Assembly: GCF_901709675.1 (NCBI RefSeq)
Contig: NC_051105.1
Coordinates: 13,438,604-13,502,603, forward strand
Length of the DNA: 64,000 nucleotides
DNA from: Syngnathus acus
Lineage: Eukaryota > Chordata > Actinopteri > Syngnathiformes > Syngnathidae
Direction: 5' to 3'
Shown here: positions 30,250 through 41,880 of the stretch, one piece after another
Layout of the letters: the number at the start of each line of letters is the position of its first letter
Numbering within the stretch: position 1 is the stretch's first letter
Program-made: the position numbers and the translations under genes
The notes under the pieces: generated by a model
What the model saw: the letters and a program-made list of their open reading frames with translations, nothing else
Told to the model about the DNA's origin: nothing
Database searches by the model: none

Positions 30250-30565
30250 AGTCAGAAAAGGTTGGAGTGCTCCTAACAGGTTGGGGATCAGATCCTGCCC
30301 AAAGAGGAGTTCACAAGTGAGGGAAGAATGGACATCACCGATTCTAATTGGTGAATCTTGTACAGTGATACAGACTATATATTGGTCTGTCTTGGTGAAG
30401 GAGCTGAGCCTATAGGCAAAGCTCTCGATTTACCAGTTGAGTAACATTCCTACCCTCACCTATGGCCACAAGCTGTGGGTTGTGACTAAAAAACAAGGTC
30501 GCAGATAAAATGAGGGCCACCCATTGGAGATAGGGTGAGAGGGTCGGTCATCCGAGAGGGCCTCC
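30250..30565 (+). mobile_element. Rex3-like LINE fragment
   Basis: Sequence such as gggatcagatcctgccc and ctaccctcacctatggccac matches the RT C-terminal region of the Rex3-like element at 52860-53100. It is joined directly to a different LINE at 30566. Confidence 0.6.
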
Positions 30566-31790
30566 ACTCGGCCCTCACCCACCTGGAGAGAAGGGACTCT
30601 TATGTGAGATTGCTGTTTGTGGACTTCAGTTCTGCCTTCAACACCATTGTGCCACAACGACTCATCTGCAAACTCGACAAGCTGGGCCTCAGTACCTACC
30701 TCTGCAACTGGCTACTGGACTTCCTCTGTCAGAGGCCTCAGGTGGTACGTGTTGGCGACAAAATCTCCGCCAGCATCACGCTGAGCACGGGGGCCCCCCA
30801 AGGCTGCGTGCTCAGTCCGCTGCTCTTCACCCTGCTGACGCATGACTGCACTGCAACCTACAGCAACAACCGCGTAGTGAAATTTGCTGACGACACGACG
30901 CTAGTGGGTCTCATCACCAAGGGCAACGAGGTTGGAGGTTGACCTTCTGACCACGTTGTGCAGGGACAACAACCTCCTGCTGAACGTCAACAAGACCAAG
31001 GAAATTGTTGTTGACTTCCGGAAGGGTCACACCCAACACCTGCCGCTGACCATCGACGGTGCTGTGGTGGAGAGAGTGAGCAGCACCAGGTTCCATCAGT
31101 GAGGATCTCTCCTGGTCCACCAACACCGCATCACTGGCGAAGAAAGCTCAGCGCCGCCTGTACTTCCTGCGGAAACTCAGGCGAGCAAGTGCTCCTCCGG
31201 CCGTCATGACTACATTCTACCGTGGCACCATTGAGAGCGTCCTCTCCAGTTGTATCGCTGTTTGGGGTGGTAGCTGCACTGAATACAACATGAAGGCCCT
31301 GCAGCGCATAGTGAACACGGCTGGTAAGATTATTGGTGCTTCACTCCCCTCCCTGAAGGACATTTACACCTCCCATCTCACCCGCAAGGCGACCACGATT
31401 GTGAGTGATGTGAGTCACCCCGCTCACTCTTTGTTTGATCTTCTGCCCTCTGGGAAGAGGTACAGGAGCCTGCGCTCCCGCACCACCAGACTCACCAACA
31501 GCTTCATACTCCAGGCTGTTAGGATCCCGAACTCTGTATGCACACTTGCTCCAGTTTTGCTCCTCTTATTTATTATGTTATTTGTTTATTTATTATTTAT
31601 TCATCACTCTTATTTATTCATTGTTTGTGCCTTCTTGTTTTTATTTTTTTGTGTTGTTTACTTGTATGTATGTTGTGTACTATGTCTTGTCACCGTTGGA
31701 TAGTGGGAACGTAATTTCGATTTCTTTGTGTGTCTTAGCATGTGAAGAAATTGACAATAAAGCAGACTTTGACTTTGACTCAGAGTTGAT
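30566..31790 (+). mobile_element. L2/Rex1-group LINE, RT and 3' end
   Basis: RT motifs [33 protein letters not shown] and [10 protein letters not shown] are in one frame to 30942. After a frameshift the C-terminal part follows (31206-31560, TTFYRGTIESVLSSC, GKIIGASLPSLKDI, LLPSGKRYRSLRSRT). The 3' UTR ends in (ctttga)n. A related copy enters the right edge of the window. Confidence 0.8.
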
Positions 31791-32055
31791 GCGCTGTTCA
31801 TGCTTAGTGCAGGCAGATGAGGTGGCCTTGGCATCTTATCAAGATGTGCCCAAGCCAGCCATCTGGTGAGGTGTCCCAGGCACATCCCTGGTCACGCTGG
31901 AGAGTATTTGTCTCCAGGTTGGTCTAGTAACGTATCAGGGTCTCCAGGTAGTGCTGCAACACGAGTGGATAAGCAGAAGACGATGAATGAATGAGTGAAT
32001 TAATGATTTTTTTATGAGACCTGAAATTTTGCCCTTGACGTGACAAGAACTAGAC

Positions 32056-33114
32056 CAGCGGTGGCCAACCCGCGGCTCGCGAGCCGCATGCGGCTCTTTG
32101 GCTGGTTTCATGCGGCTCTTTTACGTTCATATCAACATTTGTGTTTATTTTTCGTGCGTATTTGCTTCGCTTGAGTTCAATATGGTATTTTGGTCAAACG
32201 CGCATGCGCGTGAGATGAAATCCCGCAAAGGAGGAGGGACAAACAGAGCGATTGGTTTTGCTGGCTTTTTAATGGATGGCGACTGTGACTACGGGGGCCC
32301 ATTAGGTCCAGAAAAGCTGACAAGACGCTTGCCAAAATGGCAAGGAAAAAATGCACAGCTAAACGAATATATGACGATGAACACAGGACGTTTTTAACAG
32401 AGTTAAAGTTGTTTTTTGTTGAACGCTATGGCAAGCCATTCTGCCTGATATGTCGGACGTCATTGGCGCATTTAAAAGCTTCAAATGGTCAGCGCCACTT
32501 CAGCTCACTTCATGCCAATATCGATAAGGACTTTGCAAAAGGGACTGAATTTCGCAAGCACAAGTTTGGAGACTTTGAAAAGTCAGGCAGAAAAATAGGT
32601 ACAGTTTTTAAAAAAAATTACGAAGCACTCAGAGACTGTCACACTTGCATTGTTTCAACTGGCTTGGAACATTGCACGGGCTAAAAAGCCATACAATGAA
32701 GTGGAGTTCGTTAAAATATGCCTCAGTGACGTTATTGAAATCTTGTCTCCTGAAAACGACGAACTCAAACGAATGGTCTGTCCCGCCACACATAGTAAGT
32801 GAAAAAACTTATGTTTTTGTTTGTGGAATTTGTTGAACTGAGAGTTTGTCTGTGTGAGACAATGCACACAATGTTCATTGTTGAAAATGTGGTCTTTGGT
32901 CTGTGGTTTTAGTACTGTAGGAGTCAATTTGTCATCATGTTGGTGCGTGACATAATAATGTCACACAATAAATTTGGCTGAGCAGAGGGGTGTGTGTGTG
33001 TGGGGGGGGGGTTCATGTGTGGGGTTCATGTGTGCTCATGTGTATGATGTGGCTCTTTGCGATGACACAGTAAAAAAATGTGGCTCTTAGTCTCTGACTG
33101 GTTGGCCACCCCTG
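32056..33114 (+). mobile_element. hAT element (CAGCGGTGGCCAAC ends), copy 1
   Basis: CAGCGGTGGCCAACCCGCGG and its complement gttggccacccctg are flanked by a perfect duplication aactagac (32048-32055, 33115-33122). It includes the start of a BED-type transposase. Confidence 0.85.
32337..32684 (+). pseudogene. hAT transposase N-terminus, BED-like finger
   Basis: KCTAKRIYDDEHRTFLTEL ... ERYGKPFCLICRTSLAH ... NGQRHFSSLHAN forms a CxxC ... H ... H finger of the kind found in GTF2IRD2/ZBED-like hAT transposases. The frame ends at 32684; the catalytic region is deleted in this copy. Confidence 0.75.
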
Positions 33115-33303
33115 AACTAGACAAACATAATTCCACAAATAATAAACACACCTTAATGTCAGTAAAGGAAACCCACAAATAATAAACACGCCTTAATGTC
33201 AGTAAAGTAAACCCTCCAAAACTGTATGAACACATTTTGACATGACATGCCATGACATGGTTGGGAAATCAGTTTTGTTTCACCTCAGAGTTTCTTTACA
33301 GCT

Positions 33304-33517
33304 TCAGGAAAGCCCGTCTACAAAATCTTCAACTGTAATCCCACATTGAATTTTGTGCCTTTTGTCATGCATTTTCACAGAATCTAGATCAGGGCCTTGG
33401 CAGGCTACTAAGGAGGATTGACTGCTGTTTAGCTTTTGGTGTTGGCATTCGCTGCCTTCTGTGGAGTAAACCCCAGAGTCTTCGTTTCTCCTCATGTCCT
33501 GATGGCTGTACAGACCA
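33304..33517 (-). CDS. class II cytokine receptor, last coding exon
   Basis: A strong acceptor (tgtttcttccag on the minus strand) precedes the exon. It begins with the third base of a split Ser codon, matching the phase left by the exon at 49844. It encodes the end of the cytoplasmic tail (LYSHQDMRRNEDSGVYSTEG ... GITVEDFVDGLS) and the stop at 33304. The tail is acidic and Ser/Tyr-containing, with DSGVYSTE as a possible signalling or degradation motif. The preceding intron is 16.3 kb and packed with transposons. Confidence 0.7.
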
Positions 33518-33734
33518 CTGGAAGAAACACAGAACATAATACATGTTTTTATAACTTGCATACTATATTTTATTGCTGTATGCGACATCAATATCTAAAC
33601 AAAGATCTTGATTCTGATTCCTGTAATTCACGTTTTGCACTGGTCACAATTTGGGTCAAAATATTAGTGTCTCAAAAAGTTCGAACGAGGAACATGAACC
33701 ACAGAGCAGGAGACATCTTATCCGAAGACCAATT

Positions 33735-34228
33735 TGCACTGCGAAGCCATCCTCTACACTGTGGTCTGCTGGGGTGGGGGCAGTACTGACCGGGACAGGG
33801 AGAGACTGAATAAGATGGTCAGAAGAGCTCTGTCCTGGGCTGTCCCCTGGACTCCATTGAGGTTGTGGGTGAGAGGAGGACGTTGATTAAGCTTAAATCC
33901 ATCATGGACAACACCTCTCACCCCCTCCATGAGATTGTGCGGTCCCTGAGCAGCTCCTTTAGCGGCAGACTTTTGCACCCTCAGTGTAGGAAGGAACGGT
34001 TCCGCAGGTCCTTCATTCCCTCTGCTGCCAGACTTTACAACATGCATGCCACCTGATAAAATGAATGTGTTTCGTCTCTACTAGCAGCACTTGTGTTTGT
34101 CCTTCTCTGTTATTTAACCTTTTTTGTAATTCTAGCACTTGTTTCATTCTTGCACTCGTATTTATTCTTGCGCTCATATGCGCTGCTGTGACAAGTGAAT
34201 TTCCCCGCTGTGGGATGAATAAAGTTCT

Positions 34229-34286
<58 letters not shown>
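33735..34286 (+). mobile_element. LINE 3' end, same family as 28455
   Basis: It shares the TLIKLKSIMDNTSHPLH and SFIPSAARLY region and the gggatgaataaagttctat 3' UTR. The tail has expanded to (tcaa)n at about 34229-34285. Confidence 0.75.
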
Positions 34287-34536
34287 TAATCTGTAGTACA
34301 ATGGCATTAACGGCTATGATCATGGCATTGGTTTGAACAGATTAATGTTAATGCTACAAAGCAGGGCTGTGGACTCGGACTCGGTCGGACTCGGTCATTT
34401 TTGCCGGACTCGGACTCGGAGCTGATTTTGACCGAGTCCACTGAGTCAGACAATAAAAAAAATACGTTCAATTTTATTTTCATCATGCTGCTGAGAATGC
34501 GCGTAGGAATACTGTCCACAGCCCTGCTTACGATCA

Positions 34537-34850
34537 AGTTTGAAAAAGAACTTGACAGCATTGAGCGCCGCCGGCGTTTGTCGGCCGCCACCTCGCCAAC
34601 CGACATAGATGAAGAAATTGAGGCAATGTTGGCACTTGGTCGAATGAAAGAGAGCCCATTTGTTACAGCTGATCGTTATCCGTCCGGCCTCAAGGCAGCG
34701 ACTCGGACACTAACAGCAATGCCAATAAGCCAAGTCAGCGTAGAGCGCCTGTTTTCCGGGCTCAAGTTTATCATGTCTGATCAGCGCGGCGCGATGAAGG
34801 CTGACTTGGTTGAGGCCATTTTGTTCCTAAGAACAAACTCAAGTCGTTGA
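34537..34850 (+). pseudogene. hAT transposase C-terminal dimerisation domain
   Basis: The frame encodes EFELDSI-like helices and ends with the hATC signature TLTAMPISQVSVERLFSGLK ... SDQRGAMKADLVEAILFLR. The upstream catalytic part is deleted; sequence before 34530 is the element's terminal region, so this is an internally deleted copy. Confidence 0.75.
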
Positions 34851-34891
34851 ATTGAAACTTGAAAGTATCTGTTTATTGTATTCGTTTATAT

Positions 34892-35572
34892 CAGCGGTGG
34901 CCAACCCGCGGCTCGCGAGCCGCATGCGGCTCTTTGGCTGGTTTCATGCGGCTCTTTTACGTTCATATCAACATTTGTGTTTATTTTTCGTGCATATTTG
35001 CTTCGCTTGAGTTCAATATGGTTTTTGGTCAAACGCGCATGCGCGTGAGGGGAAATCCCGCAAAGGAGGAGGGACAAACAGAGCGATTGGTTTTGCTGGC
35101 TTTTTAATGAATGGCGACTGTGACTACGGGGGCCCATTAGGTCCAGAAAAGCTGACAAGACGCTTGCCAAAATGGCAAGGAAAAAATGCACAGCTAAACG
35201 AATATATGACGATGAACACAGGACGTTTTTAACAGAGTTAAAGTTGTTTTTTGTTGAACGCTATGGCAAGCCATTCTGCCTGATATGTCGGACGTCATTG
35301 GCGCATTTAAAAGCTTCAAATGGTCAGCGCCACTTCAGCTCACTTCATGCCAATATCGATAAGGACTTTGCAAAAGGGACTGAATTTCGCAAGCACAAGT
35401 TTGGAGACTTTGAAAAGTCAGGCAGAAAAATAGGTACAGTTTTTAAAAAAAAATACGAAGCACTCAGAGACTGTCACACTTGCATTGTTTCAACTGGCTT
35501 GGAACATTGCACGGGCTAAAAAGCCATACAATGAAGTGGAGTTCGTTAAAATATGCCTCAGTGACGTTATTG
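34892..35572 (+). mobile_element. hAT element (CAGCGGTGGCCAAC), copy 2, right end missing
   Basis: Nearly identical to the copy at 32056 through its BED-like ORF (35172-35519) and 50 bp beyond. It then breaks into the outer hAT at about 35572 with no right terminal repeat. Confidence 0.8.
35172..35519 (+). pseudogene. hAT transposase N-terminus, second copy
   Basis: 115 codons identical to those at 32337-32684 except for one Asn/Lys change near the end, with the same BED-like finger. Truncated transposase only. Confidence 0.75.
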
Positions 35573-36711
35573 AATTTTATTTTCATCATGCTGCTGAGAA
35601 TGCCCGTCGGAATACTGTCCACAGCCCTGCTTGCTTGTTATGAAGACAAATTTAGTTGTTGCGTGCGCGCCCGCGCCTGCCTGCCTGCCTGCATGCGTGC
35701 ACGTACAAGACCCACAATGCCCCGCGCGCAGCCAAGATGGAAGAACCCGGGAGTAGCGAGAGAACAATGTTTTGCCTCTAGATTTGGGGGGGAAACGGAG
35801 CGTAAGTTACGATCAATGCGGCCACGTTGAGTTGCACTTAGGCTAATGTTTACATTATGTACCAATGTCAAGGACGATTATGTCACCCAGCTTATATCAT
35901 TGATGTGTTTCGATAGTTGTGGGGTCGTCACTAATTATTTGTGTTTAGATAAATGTCTGAGCTATAATGGTGTAATTAATGATTAAAACTTGAAAGTATC
36001 TGTTTATTGTATTCGTTTATATGTTTAATAAAGACAAAGCCATCACAAAACTGTTGTAATTATTTAGATTTTGATCTAAATTAGCCTTGAATAAAGACTA
36101 AGCAGTCACATGAATTAACAGAAAAAATGGACAGCCGGACTCGGACTCGTGGTCAAGAGGCCGGACTCGGACTCGGTGCAAAAATCCGACCGAGTCCACA
36201 GCCCTGCTACAAAGAGTAAATCAATAAAAAATTAAGACATTTACTTTGTAGTTACATCTCAACAGTGCACATTGTACACACGCATGCTTTTTCTAAAATA
36301 AATAAAAGCATTTTCATGAGAAGACATGTCATGTGCCAGCGTCACCTGCCTTCCAGCCACACCCCCAATCAAGCCAATCACCAGCACCTGCCACTGCTCG
36401 TTAGGCCAGCCCTATTTAAACCCCGTGAATCAAGCCAGGGGCTGTCGGTTCGTCTCCTTACCCTGCCTGTGACGCCACCACTGTGCTCCGAGGCCAGCAC
36501 ACCGCCGGTTCCTGTTCCGCTGCCCAGCCACAGTCCAGCCTTCCATTTCCCATTTCCCCTCTTGTAATTTAAGATCCGTGCTGCATTTGGTTGCCCTGTT
36601 TCCGTTCCTAACAGAACGAACTGCCCATCATGCGAGCAGCGCACGGACCTTCTGCCCTGGACCACCTGTCCCACGTTGAGTGGGACATTAATTAGCACGA
36701 CCTCCGAGGAG

Positions 36712-37515
36712 ATGGCGACATTAACAAAAATCGTCCGGCAGCAGCAACAGCAGCTCCAGCAGCACCAGCAGCTCCACCAAGAGCTTGTAGAAGCTCTCAA
36801 AGTCCTTAAAGTCTTGGCTCCTCTGGCTGCTGCGACCCAATCTGCACAAGCCCTGTCCACGGCCATCCGACCGAGCCCCACCAAACAGCCTGCCGCCATA
36901 TCCATGCCCCATCCTAACCCGGACCCCAGGCAGCTCGTGGACGTCCCGGAGCCCGGACTTGGCAACCTTGAGAAGTTCGACAGCGACCCCAAGTATGTCC
37001 GGGCTTTTTTGACAAACTGCCGCATCCTGTTTAACCTCACGTTTGCCACAGAACGAGCCAAGGTGGCGTTCGTCCTCACTCACCTTAAGGGCGAGGCGCG
37101 GCTGTGGGGAACTGCCAAATATGAGCGGCAAGAACTCGCCTGCTCTTTGTTCGACGCCTTCGCACCTGAAGTCCTGCGCATGTTTGACTTGGGCTCAGCG
37201 TCGGAGAACGCCTCTGAGGAACTAATGACGCTACACCAGGGCAGCAGGTCCGTAGTGGAGTACTCCATAAAATTCCAGGCGGTGGCGAGGCGGAGCAATT
37301 GGAACTCCTCGTCCCTGGTGGGTGCCTTTCTCCACGGCCTCACAGAATACGTCAAGGATAAAATCGTGTCCTACGAGCGCCCCCGGACCCTCGAGGATGC
37401 CATGGACCTGGCCGCACAGGTGGATCGGCGGATCTGGTCAAGACGGTGTGAGAAGGAGGTGAAGTCAACTCCTTACCCCTACTGCCGTGACGCCAGCTCG
37501 ACGCCTCGGGTGTGA
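36712..37515 (+). CDS. sushi-type Gag, capsid part
   Basis: From ATG 36712. A Gln-rich coiled-coil (RQQQQQLQQHQQLHQELVEA) comes first, then a capsid region with FDSDPKYVRAFLTNCRILF, AFVLTHLKGEARLW, GSRSVVEYSIKFQAVA and AFLHGLTEYVKDKI. This is the Gag family that gave rise to mammalian PEG10/RTL genes. The frame stops at 37515 before the zinc knuckle. Confidence 0.8.
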   Translation: MATLTKIVRQQQQQLQQHQQLHQELVEALKVLKVLAPLAAATQSAQALSTAIRPSPTKQPAAISMPHPNPDPRQLVDVPEPGLGNLEKFDSDPKYVRAFLTNCRILFNLTFATERAKVAFVLTHLKGEARLWGTAKYERQELACSLFDAFAPEVLRMFDLGSASENASEELMTLHQGSRSVVEYSIKFQAVARRSNWNSSSLVGAFLHGLTEYVKDKIVSYERPRTLEDAMDLAAQVDRRIWSRRCEKEVKSTPYPYCRDASSTPRV

Positions 37516-37609
37516 CGAAGACCCCCTGTCGCTCCGCTCTGCCTGTTGCCCACCCGGGACATTGTCTTAGACAGCCAGCTCTCCGCTCCAGCCAGGTGGG
37601 CCAGAACCT

Positions 37610-38082
37610 ATGGAGATAGGATGCACCTCGCTCTCGCCAGAGGAGCGTATGAGATGCCTCAGAGGTAGGCTATGCCTATACTGTGGGGGTGAGGGCCACT
37701 GGGTGGCCTCTTGCCAGAGGGGAGCCAGGAGCACCCGCCTAGCAGGGATCCAGTTGGGATCTGTTTGCTTGCCCCCTCAAACCTGTCGCAAGCCCCTGCC
37801 TCAAACCTGCTCTTCGCTCCCAGCCAGTGCCCTTGCCTTTCGGCCCCGTAGGCTGCAGCCGCGGGCCCGGTCTTTTCGACAGCCGCAACCTCCGGTCCAG
37901 CCTCCTCCTCGGCTGCCGTTGCCAGGTCCACAACCTGGCTTCACTACGACAGGTAATGCATTGCAGCCTAACCGGCCTCCTAAGAGGTCATCCCAAAGAG
38001 ACATTTGGTCGATGTGCCAGCCCCCAGGCCAGCATCTGTTCCCGTCCCTGAACCTGGTCCGGCACCTCCCGATGCCACGGCT
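37610..38082 (+). pseudogene. sushi-type Gag, zinc-knuckle part
   Basis: [19 protein letters not shown] precedes a [14 protein letters not shown] knuckle (CX2CX4HX4C). It is separated from the capsid frame by a stop and about 95 nt, and followed by a Pro-rich stretch before truncation. Confidence 0.75.
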
Positions 38083-38240
38083 GAGGATTCAAGATTCAAG
38101 ATTCAAGAGTTTTTATTCGCCATGTTTGAGCGTGCCAAACAAGGAATTTGACTTCGGTAAAACACACCCTCTGTTCAACATATAGGTGACTAACAACACT
38201 CAGGACATGTGAATAATGGCAAAAACAGTGTAGACAAATT
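38083..38240 (-). mobile_element. L2 3' tail (5'-truncated)
   Basis: (gattcaa)n followed by gagtttttattcgccatgtt is the 3' UTR of an L2 on the minus strand. A near-identical piece is at 45335-45450. Confidence 0.65.
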
Positions 38241-39155
38241 CAAAAGGTGGGGAATTGGCGGTCGTGCAATCTGACGACGGCACTTGGGAGACGTGTTCGT
38301 TGGGAGTCGTGTTCGTCAGATGACTCTGACTTGTCGGACTAGTATTGACGCGCATCTGACGCTTCACTTTGTGCTTCTGCCCTTGTTTGTTGCTGTTGAT
38401 ATAAATCCATTAAAACAAGCAGTGACCGGGGTGAGTCAAGTCGTTAGCATTCAGCTAACTTTGGCCTCATCTGGTTGTGTCTGCAGCATTATGTCACCAC
38501 ACTCTGACTACAGAGTTAGAAAGATAAATTCGCATCTCTGGTGAATATGATGTAGTTCATATTATTAGATAAATATCAATTGTGAACTGTTCTAAATGAT
38601 ATTGTAGAGCAGTGGTTCTCAAACTTTTTTCAGTGATGTACCCCCTTTGAAATAGTTTTTCAGCCAAGTACCCCCTGACCAGCGCAACACATTTCTGGTC
38701 GAAAAGAAAGAGGTACAGGATTGTCCCATCAGTGTTTGATTCATTAAAGTTAAACAACTTGTAGCAATGTACCTGACAGACACATTTATGTTTCAAACAT
38801 TGCATATAGAAACAAAACGATAAACAGTAAACAGTGACCACCAAGAAGGCATAAACCCTTTCAAAACTCAAATAATGTATGCAGAACACTGCTAATTTAT
38901 ATTAATCTTTCTTGTAATAATCTCTTGCAAGGAAATAAAAATATACATAACTAAAAATGTGTTCACAAAAATAAATTAACTTACCGTGTTTTCCGCCCTA
39001 AAAGGCACACCGGGTTATAAGGCGCACCTTCAATGAACGGCCCATTTTAAAACTTTGTCCATATATAAGGCGCACCGGATTATAAGGCGCATAAAATAGA
39101 AGCTATACTGCAACAAACTGAGGTTGACTAGGGTTGCGGTATGCATCCACTAGCC

Positions 39156-40446
39156 CAGGGGTGGGCAAACTACGGCCCGCGGGCCACATCCGGCCCACGG
39201 AGCCGTTTAATCCGGCCCGCCAACCCTGAATTAATTGTATTATTAAACTTTTTTTTTTGTCATTTTGCCTGCAATGACTGCGTTTCCCCAGTAGATGGGG
39301 AACCGCTCGCCTGCGCATTTACTACCGGAAGCCGTGTCAGAAAGCTCGGTGCACACTCACAAGTGCGTGTACGTACGTACTCAGTAGTACGGACATGGCG
39401 CACTCGCGCTCTATTTGTATCAGTCCCGAATTTAGAGCGTGGGCTGTGACGACAGCATTCTTGTAATTCGCTCGCTGAGCTTTCAGATACAGTTTTACGC
39501 TAAAGCCACCCACAAACCTTCCCCTGGAATCCTTCCATTAAAATGAGTGGCCCGAAGAAAAGAAGTGAGTGCCGAATGTTAAAAGAGTGGCCAATTTGGC
39601 TCGACGTACGCGACGTGACGTTCAGCCACATCAACCCGTCACAGATCGAGGTAAACGGATCTCTCCTAAGAATTGCCACAACAAATTTTACTCCAGACTA
39701 TGATGCACTAGCAAAAAAGGGAGACCAACAACACTGTTCCCACTGAAAATGAAGGGGAGGCTCTCAAGTTTGTTGTAAAAAAATGCATTTTGAATATGAT
39801 TTGTACACATAGCAGGGATTGAAACTAGCGACCATTCTCATTTTCAAACAATGCAGGATGCTCAAGGACATTGATGCACCACCTGTTTGCGACTAATCTT
39901 AACCTGTAAAGTTCTTAAGGCTTACTTTAAGGAAGTGTTTCCCGTTTCCTCACCTCTGTTACCAGGTGTTTGTGAGTTAAAACTCTGCTCTGATGTTCAG
40001 ATACCCCTCACCGTGTTGCCGTTTTGATTACTTTATTTGGATGTATGCTTTCACCGATTCTTCAAGATGATATATTTGGTTAGAATGTTTGCTGTTTGAT
40101 GTGATCTCATAAGATAAACATTTTTCATTAATCTGACCTGCAGGCACTGAAGTGATGGAGACTGTTATTCATAATAATAGTGTCGTATTTTATGAGAATC
40201 ACTGATAGCAGTTTTTTAGTGATTTTTTTTTTAATGCTGTTAATAAATGCATTTGTTTTCAAAAAACTTGTTTGGAATATCCATGCTTTACTACCTACTA
40301 AAGGCCAAAATCTTTTATGCAATGACCTTTACAGGTCACTTATATTACTTCACACAAACACTACGTCCATCTGCTCCTGGTTCGGCCCTCCGATCCAAAT
40401 TTAGAACCCAGTTCGGCCCGCGAGTCAAAAAGTTTGCCCACCCCTG
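39156..40446 (+). mobile_element. hAT (CAGGGGTGGGCAAAC), copy 2
   Basis: Both ends are intact and flanked by a perfect duplication cactagcc (39148-39155, 40447-40454). It holds the same transposase-start relic (SGPKKRSECRMLKEWPIWLD) as the copy at 15320 and lacks the MITE that copy carries. Confidence 0.9.
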
Positions 40447-40472
40447 CACTAGCCAATAACCAACGAGCCCTC

Positions 40473-41880
40473 TGTAAACAATCGCGTTTCTCAAACGATC
40501 TCCTATAAAATGATCGGAACTGACTAAAGTTCGATCGAACGCATTGGTACTACTTACCTATGTTTCCCTTCCATATCGATCCGTAGATTTACTCGAAACA
40601 TTAACAGAGCAGCCTATTTTCACATGAAATAGCCTGGTACGTATAGCAGCTATCGCCATAGCATTAGCCATCCGCAAAGTCCCACGAGCCTCAGCTCGCA
40701 ATCTCCCATGAGCCTCAGCAAAGTGTAAACAATCGCGTTTCTCAAACGATCTCCTATAAAATGATCGGAACTGACTAAAGTTCAATCTAACGCATTGGTA
40801 CTACTTACCTATGTTTCCCTTCCATATCGATCCGTAGATTTACTCGAAACATTAACAGAGCAGCCTATTTTGACATGAAATAGCCTGGTACGTATAGCAG
40901 CTATCGTCATAGCATTAGCCATCCGCAAAGTCCCACGAGCCTCAGCTCGCAATCTCCCATGAGCCTCAGCAAAGTGTAAACAATCGCGTTTCTCAAACGA
41001 TCTCCTATAAAATGATCGGAACTGACTAAAGTTCGATCTAACGCATTGGTACTACTTACCTATGTTTCCCTTCCATATCGATCCGTAGATTTACTCGAAA
41101 CATTAACAGAGCAGCCTATTTTCACATGAAATAGCCTGGTACGTATAGCAGCTATCGTCATAGCATTAGCCATCCGCAAAGTCCCACGAGCCTCAGCTCG
41201 CAATCTCCCATGAGCCTCAGCAAAGTGTAAACAATCGCGTTTCTCAAACGATCTCCTATAAAATGATCGGAACTGACTAAAGTTCGATCTAACGCATTGG
41301 TACTACTTACCTATGTTTCCCTTCCATATCGATCCGTAGATTTACTCGAAACATTAACAGAGCAGCCTATTTTCACCTGAAATAGCCTGGTACGTATAGC
41401 AGCTATCGTCATAGCATTAGCCATCCGCAAAGTCCCACGAGCCTCAGCTCGCAATCTCCCATGAGCCTCAGCAAAGTGTAAACAATCGCGTTTCTCAAAC
41501 GATCTCCTATAAAATGATCGGAACTGACTAAAGTTCGATCCAACGCATTGGTACTTATTACCTATGTTTCCCTTCCATGTCGATCCGTAGATTTACTCGA
41601 AACATTAACAGAGCAGCCTATTTTCACATGAAATAGCCTGGTACGTATAGCAGCTATCGTCATAGCATTAGCCATCCGCATAGTCCCACGAGCCTCAGCT
41701 CGCAATCTCCCATGAGCCTCAGCAAAGTGTAAACAATCGCGTTTCTCAAACGATCTCCTATAAAATGATCGGAACTGACTAAAGTTCGATCTAACGCATT
41801 GGTACTACTTACCTATGTTTCCCTTCCATATCGATCCGTAGATTTACTCGAAACATTGACAGAGCAGCCTATTTTTAAAT
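40473..41880. repeat. 251-bp satellite array, five full units plus a partial
   Basis: tgtaaacaatcgcgtttctc recurs at 40473, 40724, 40975, 41226, 41477 and 41728, exactly 251 bp apart. Units differ at only a few positions. The last unit breaks off in the MITE right arm near 41880. Confidence 0.95.

Larger units (their letters stand above)
34362..36206 (+). mobile_element. hAT element (CAGGGCTGTGGACTCGG ends)
   Basis: The ends CAGGGCTGTGGACTCGG and ccgagtccacagccctg are flanked by a perfect duplication ctacaaag (34354-34361, 36207-36214). The interior holds a transposase C-terminus, a truncated second hAT and internal duplicated segments. Confidence 0.85.
36327..38082 (+). mobile_element. sushi-type Ty3/gypsy retrotransposon, 5' part
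   Basis: A probable LTR (about 36327-36612, TATA-like tatttaaa at 36413, ending cctaaca) is followed by gag. Pol is missing: the element stops at 38082 where an L2 3' tail begins. Confidence 0.7.

Noticed and set aside
36378-37131. Minus-strand ORFs of 233 and 136 codons
   Set aside because: Antisense to the sushi-type gag; the plus strand has the capsid and zinc-knuckle motifs.
40473-41880. CRISPR-like array
   Set aside because: Units are 251 bp with no short repeat/unique spacer structure; this is a eukaryotic satellite.
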